DNA of 6,429 nucleotides, from the NCBI GenBank assembly GCA_937890485.1, contig CALBXN010000030.1, forward strand, positions 1 through 6,429, read 5' to 3'. This document shows positions 6,047-6,429 of this stretch, piece by piece. Made by a program: the position numbers and the translations under genes. This DNA comes from an uncultured Treponema sp. Lineage in GTDB: Bacteria > Spirochaetota > Spirochaetia > Treponematales > Treponemataceae. Below the pieces are notes generated by a model. That model saw only the letters and a program-made list of their open reading frames with translations, ran no database searches and had not been told where the DNA came from. Each line of letters begins with the position of its first letter. Position 1 is the stretch's first letter.

Positions 6047-6071
6047 TTATACAACACATACTAATCCTACC

Positions 6072-6100
6072 TTGAAAAGTTTCCCTAAAAATAGTAAAAT
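6072..6100 (+). promoter_or_regulatory. gltX promoter
   Basis: TTGAAA (6072-6077) and TAAAAT (6095-6100) are separated by exactly 17 bases, with five of six matches in each hexamer. The predicted start near 6107 gives a leader of about 34 bases containing AGGAG. No T-box or other structured leader is visible. Confidence 0.65.
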
Positions 6101-6140
6101 AACAAAAATATCTATTACTTACTTCTTATTAGGAGAATTT

Positions 6141-6429
6141 ATGGAAGTTAGAGTTCGTTATGCTCCCTCCCCAACAGGAATGCAACATATTGGTGGAGTT
6201 CGTACTGCTTTATTTAATTATCTTTTTGCCAGAGCAAATGGTGGAAAATTCATTTTAAGACTTGAAGATACAGACCGTACTCGCTACGGTGAAGAATATG
6301 TCCAAAATCTCTACGATACAATGGCTTGGTTGAATATCAACTGGGATGAAGGTGGACCAAAAGGTGGAGAATATGGACCTTATGTTCAATCAGAACGATT
6401 TGAACTTTACAAAGAATATGCAATGAAAC
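6141..6429 (+). CDS. gltX: Glutamyl-tRNA synthetase, N-terminal part (cut by window edge)
   Basis: GltX charges tRNA-Glu with glutamate using ATP. The first 96 codons show the class I Rossmann-fold start: RYAPSPTGMQHIGG (6-19), where HIGG is the usual GluRS form of the HIGH signature, then VRTALFNYLFAR and the glutamate/ATP-site segment RLEDTDRTRY (40-49). AGGAG at 6131-6135, five bases before ATG 6141, fixes the start. The KMSK loop and anticodon-binding domain lie beyond the window. The sequence resembles T. pallidum GltX as I remember it. A non-discriminating enzyme (also charging tRNA-Gln) is possible in spirochetes but cannot be judged here. Confidence 0.95.
   Translation, partial: MEVRVRYAPSPTGMQHIGGVRTALFNYLFARANGGKFILRLEDTDRTRYGEEYVQNLYDTMAWLNINWDEGGPKGGEYGPYVQSERFELYKEYAMK

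Noticed and set aside
6186..6197. HIGG instead of HIGH in GltX
   Set aside because: HxGG is the normal form of the signature in many glutamyl-tRNA synthetases, so it is not a defect.
1..6429. CRISPR arrays, tRNA or rRNA genes, insertion sequences, phage or defence genes
   Set aside because: No regularly spaced repeats, cloverleaf or rRNA-like segments, intact transposase or defence-type domains could be found; only the Rpn remnant hints at mobile or nuclease genes.

Overview
The window reads as ordinary chromosome from an AT-rich bacterium. The best guess is a treponeme-like spirochete. The start of the glutamyl-tRNA synthetase resembles spirochete GltX as I remember it, and a remnant of the Rpn nuclease family, common in gut treponemes, lies just upstream of it. 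The genus is an inference from memory, not from a search. All genes use A/T-ending codons and none stands out as recently acquired.

Layout: (1) Positions 1-126 hold the leader of an arginine operon, with an extended -10 promoter, a near-perfect palindrome over the -10 and an ARG-box-like site over the predicted transcription start. (2) Positions 127-3444 hold argJ-argB-argD on the + strand, with gaps of 12 and 21 bases. They encode ornithine acetyltransferase, N-acetylglutamate kinase of the arginine-inhibited type, and acetylornithine aminotransferase. Only the argC step is missing for a cyclic acetyl-glutamate-to-acetylornithine route. (3) Positions 5021-3425 on the - strand hold an EpmA/GenX-type lysyl-tRNA-synthetase paralogue followed by a KDPG aldolase (eda). 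The two overlap by 23 bases, and eda overlaps the end of argD tail to tail by 20 bases. (4) Positions 5113-5751 on the + strand hold an Sfp-type phosphopantetheinyl transferase, divergent from epmA. (5) Positions 5752-6140 are a 389-base region with no intact large gene. It contains a strong intrinsic terminator that works only for - strand transcripts, a possible 28-residue ORF on the + strand, the C-terminal remnant of an Rpn-family nuclease on the - strand, and the gltX promoter. (6) From 6141 the first 96 codons of gltX run off the right edge.

The genes belong to separate processes: arginine synthesis, EF-P modification, keto-deoxy sugar acid breakdown, carrier-protein activation and tRNA charging. 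I see no new multi-gene system. The parts most worth a second look are regulatory. The divergent epmA and PPTase genes both lack Shine-Dalgarno sites and have -10 boxes placed so that their mRNAs would be leaderless or nearly so, whereas argJ, argB, argD and gltX all have clear sites. The - strand terminator at 5760-5788 points to an unannotated - strand transcript.
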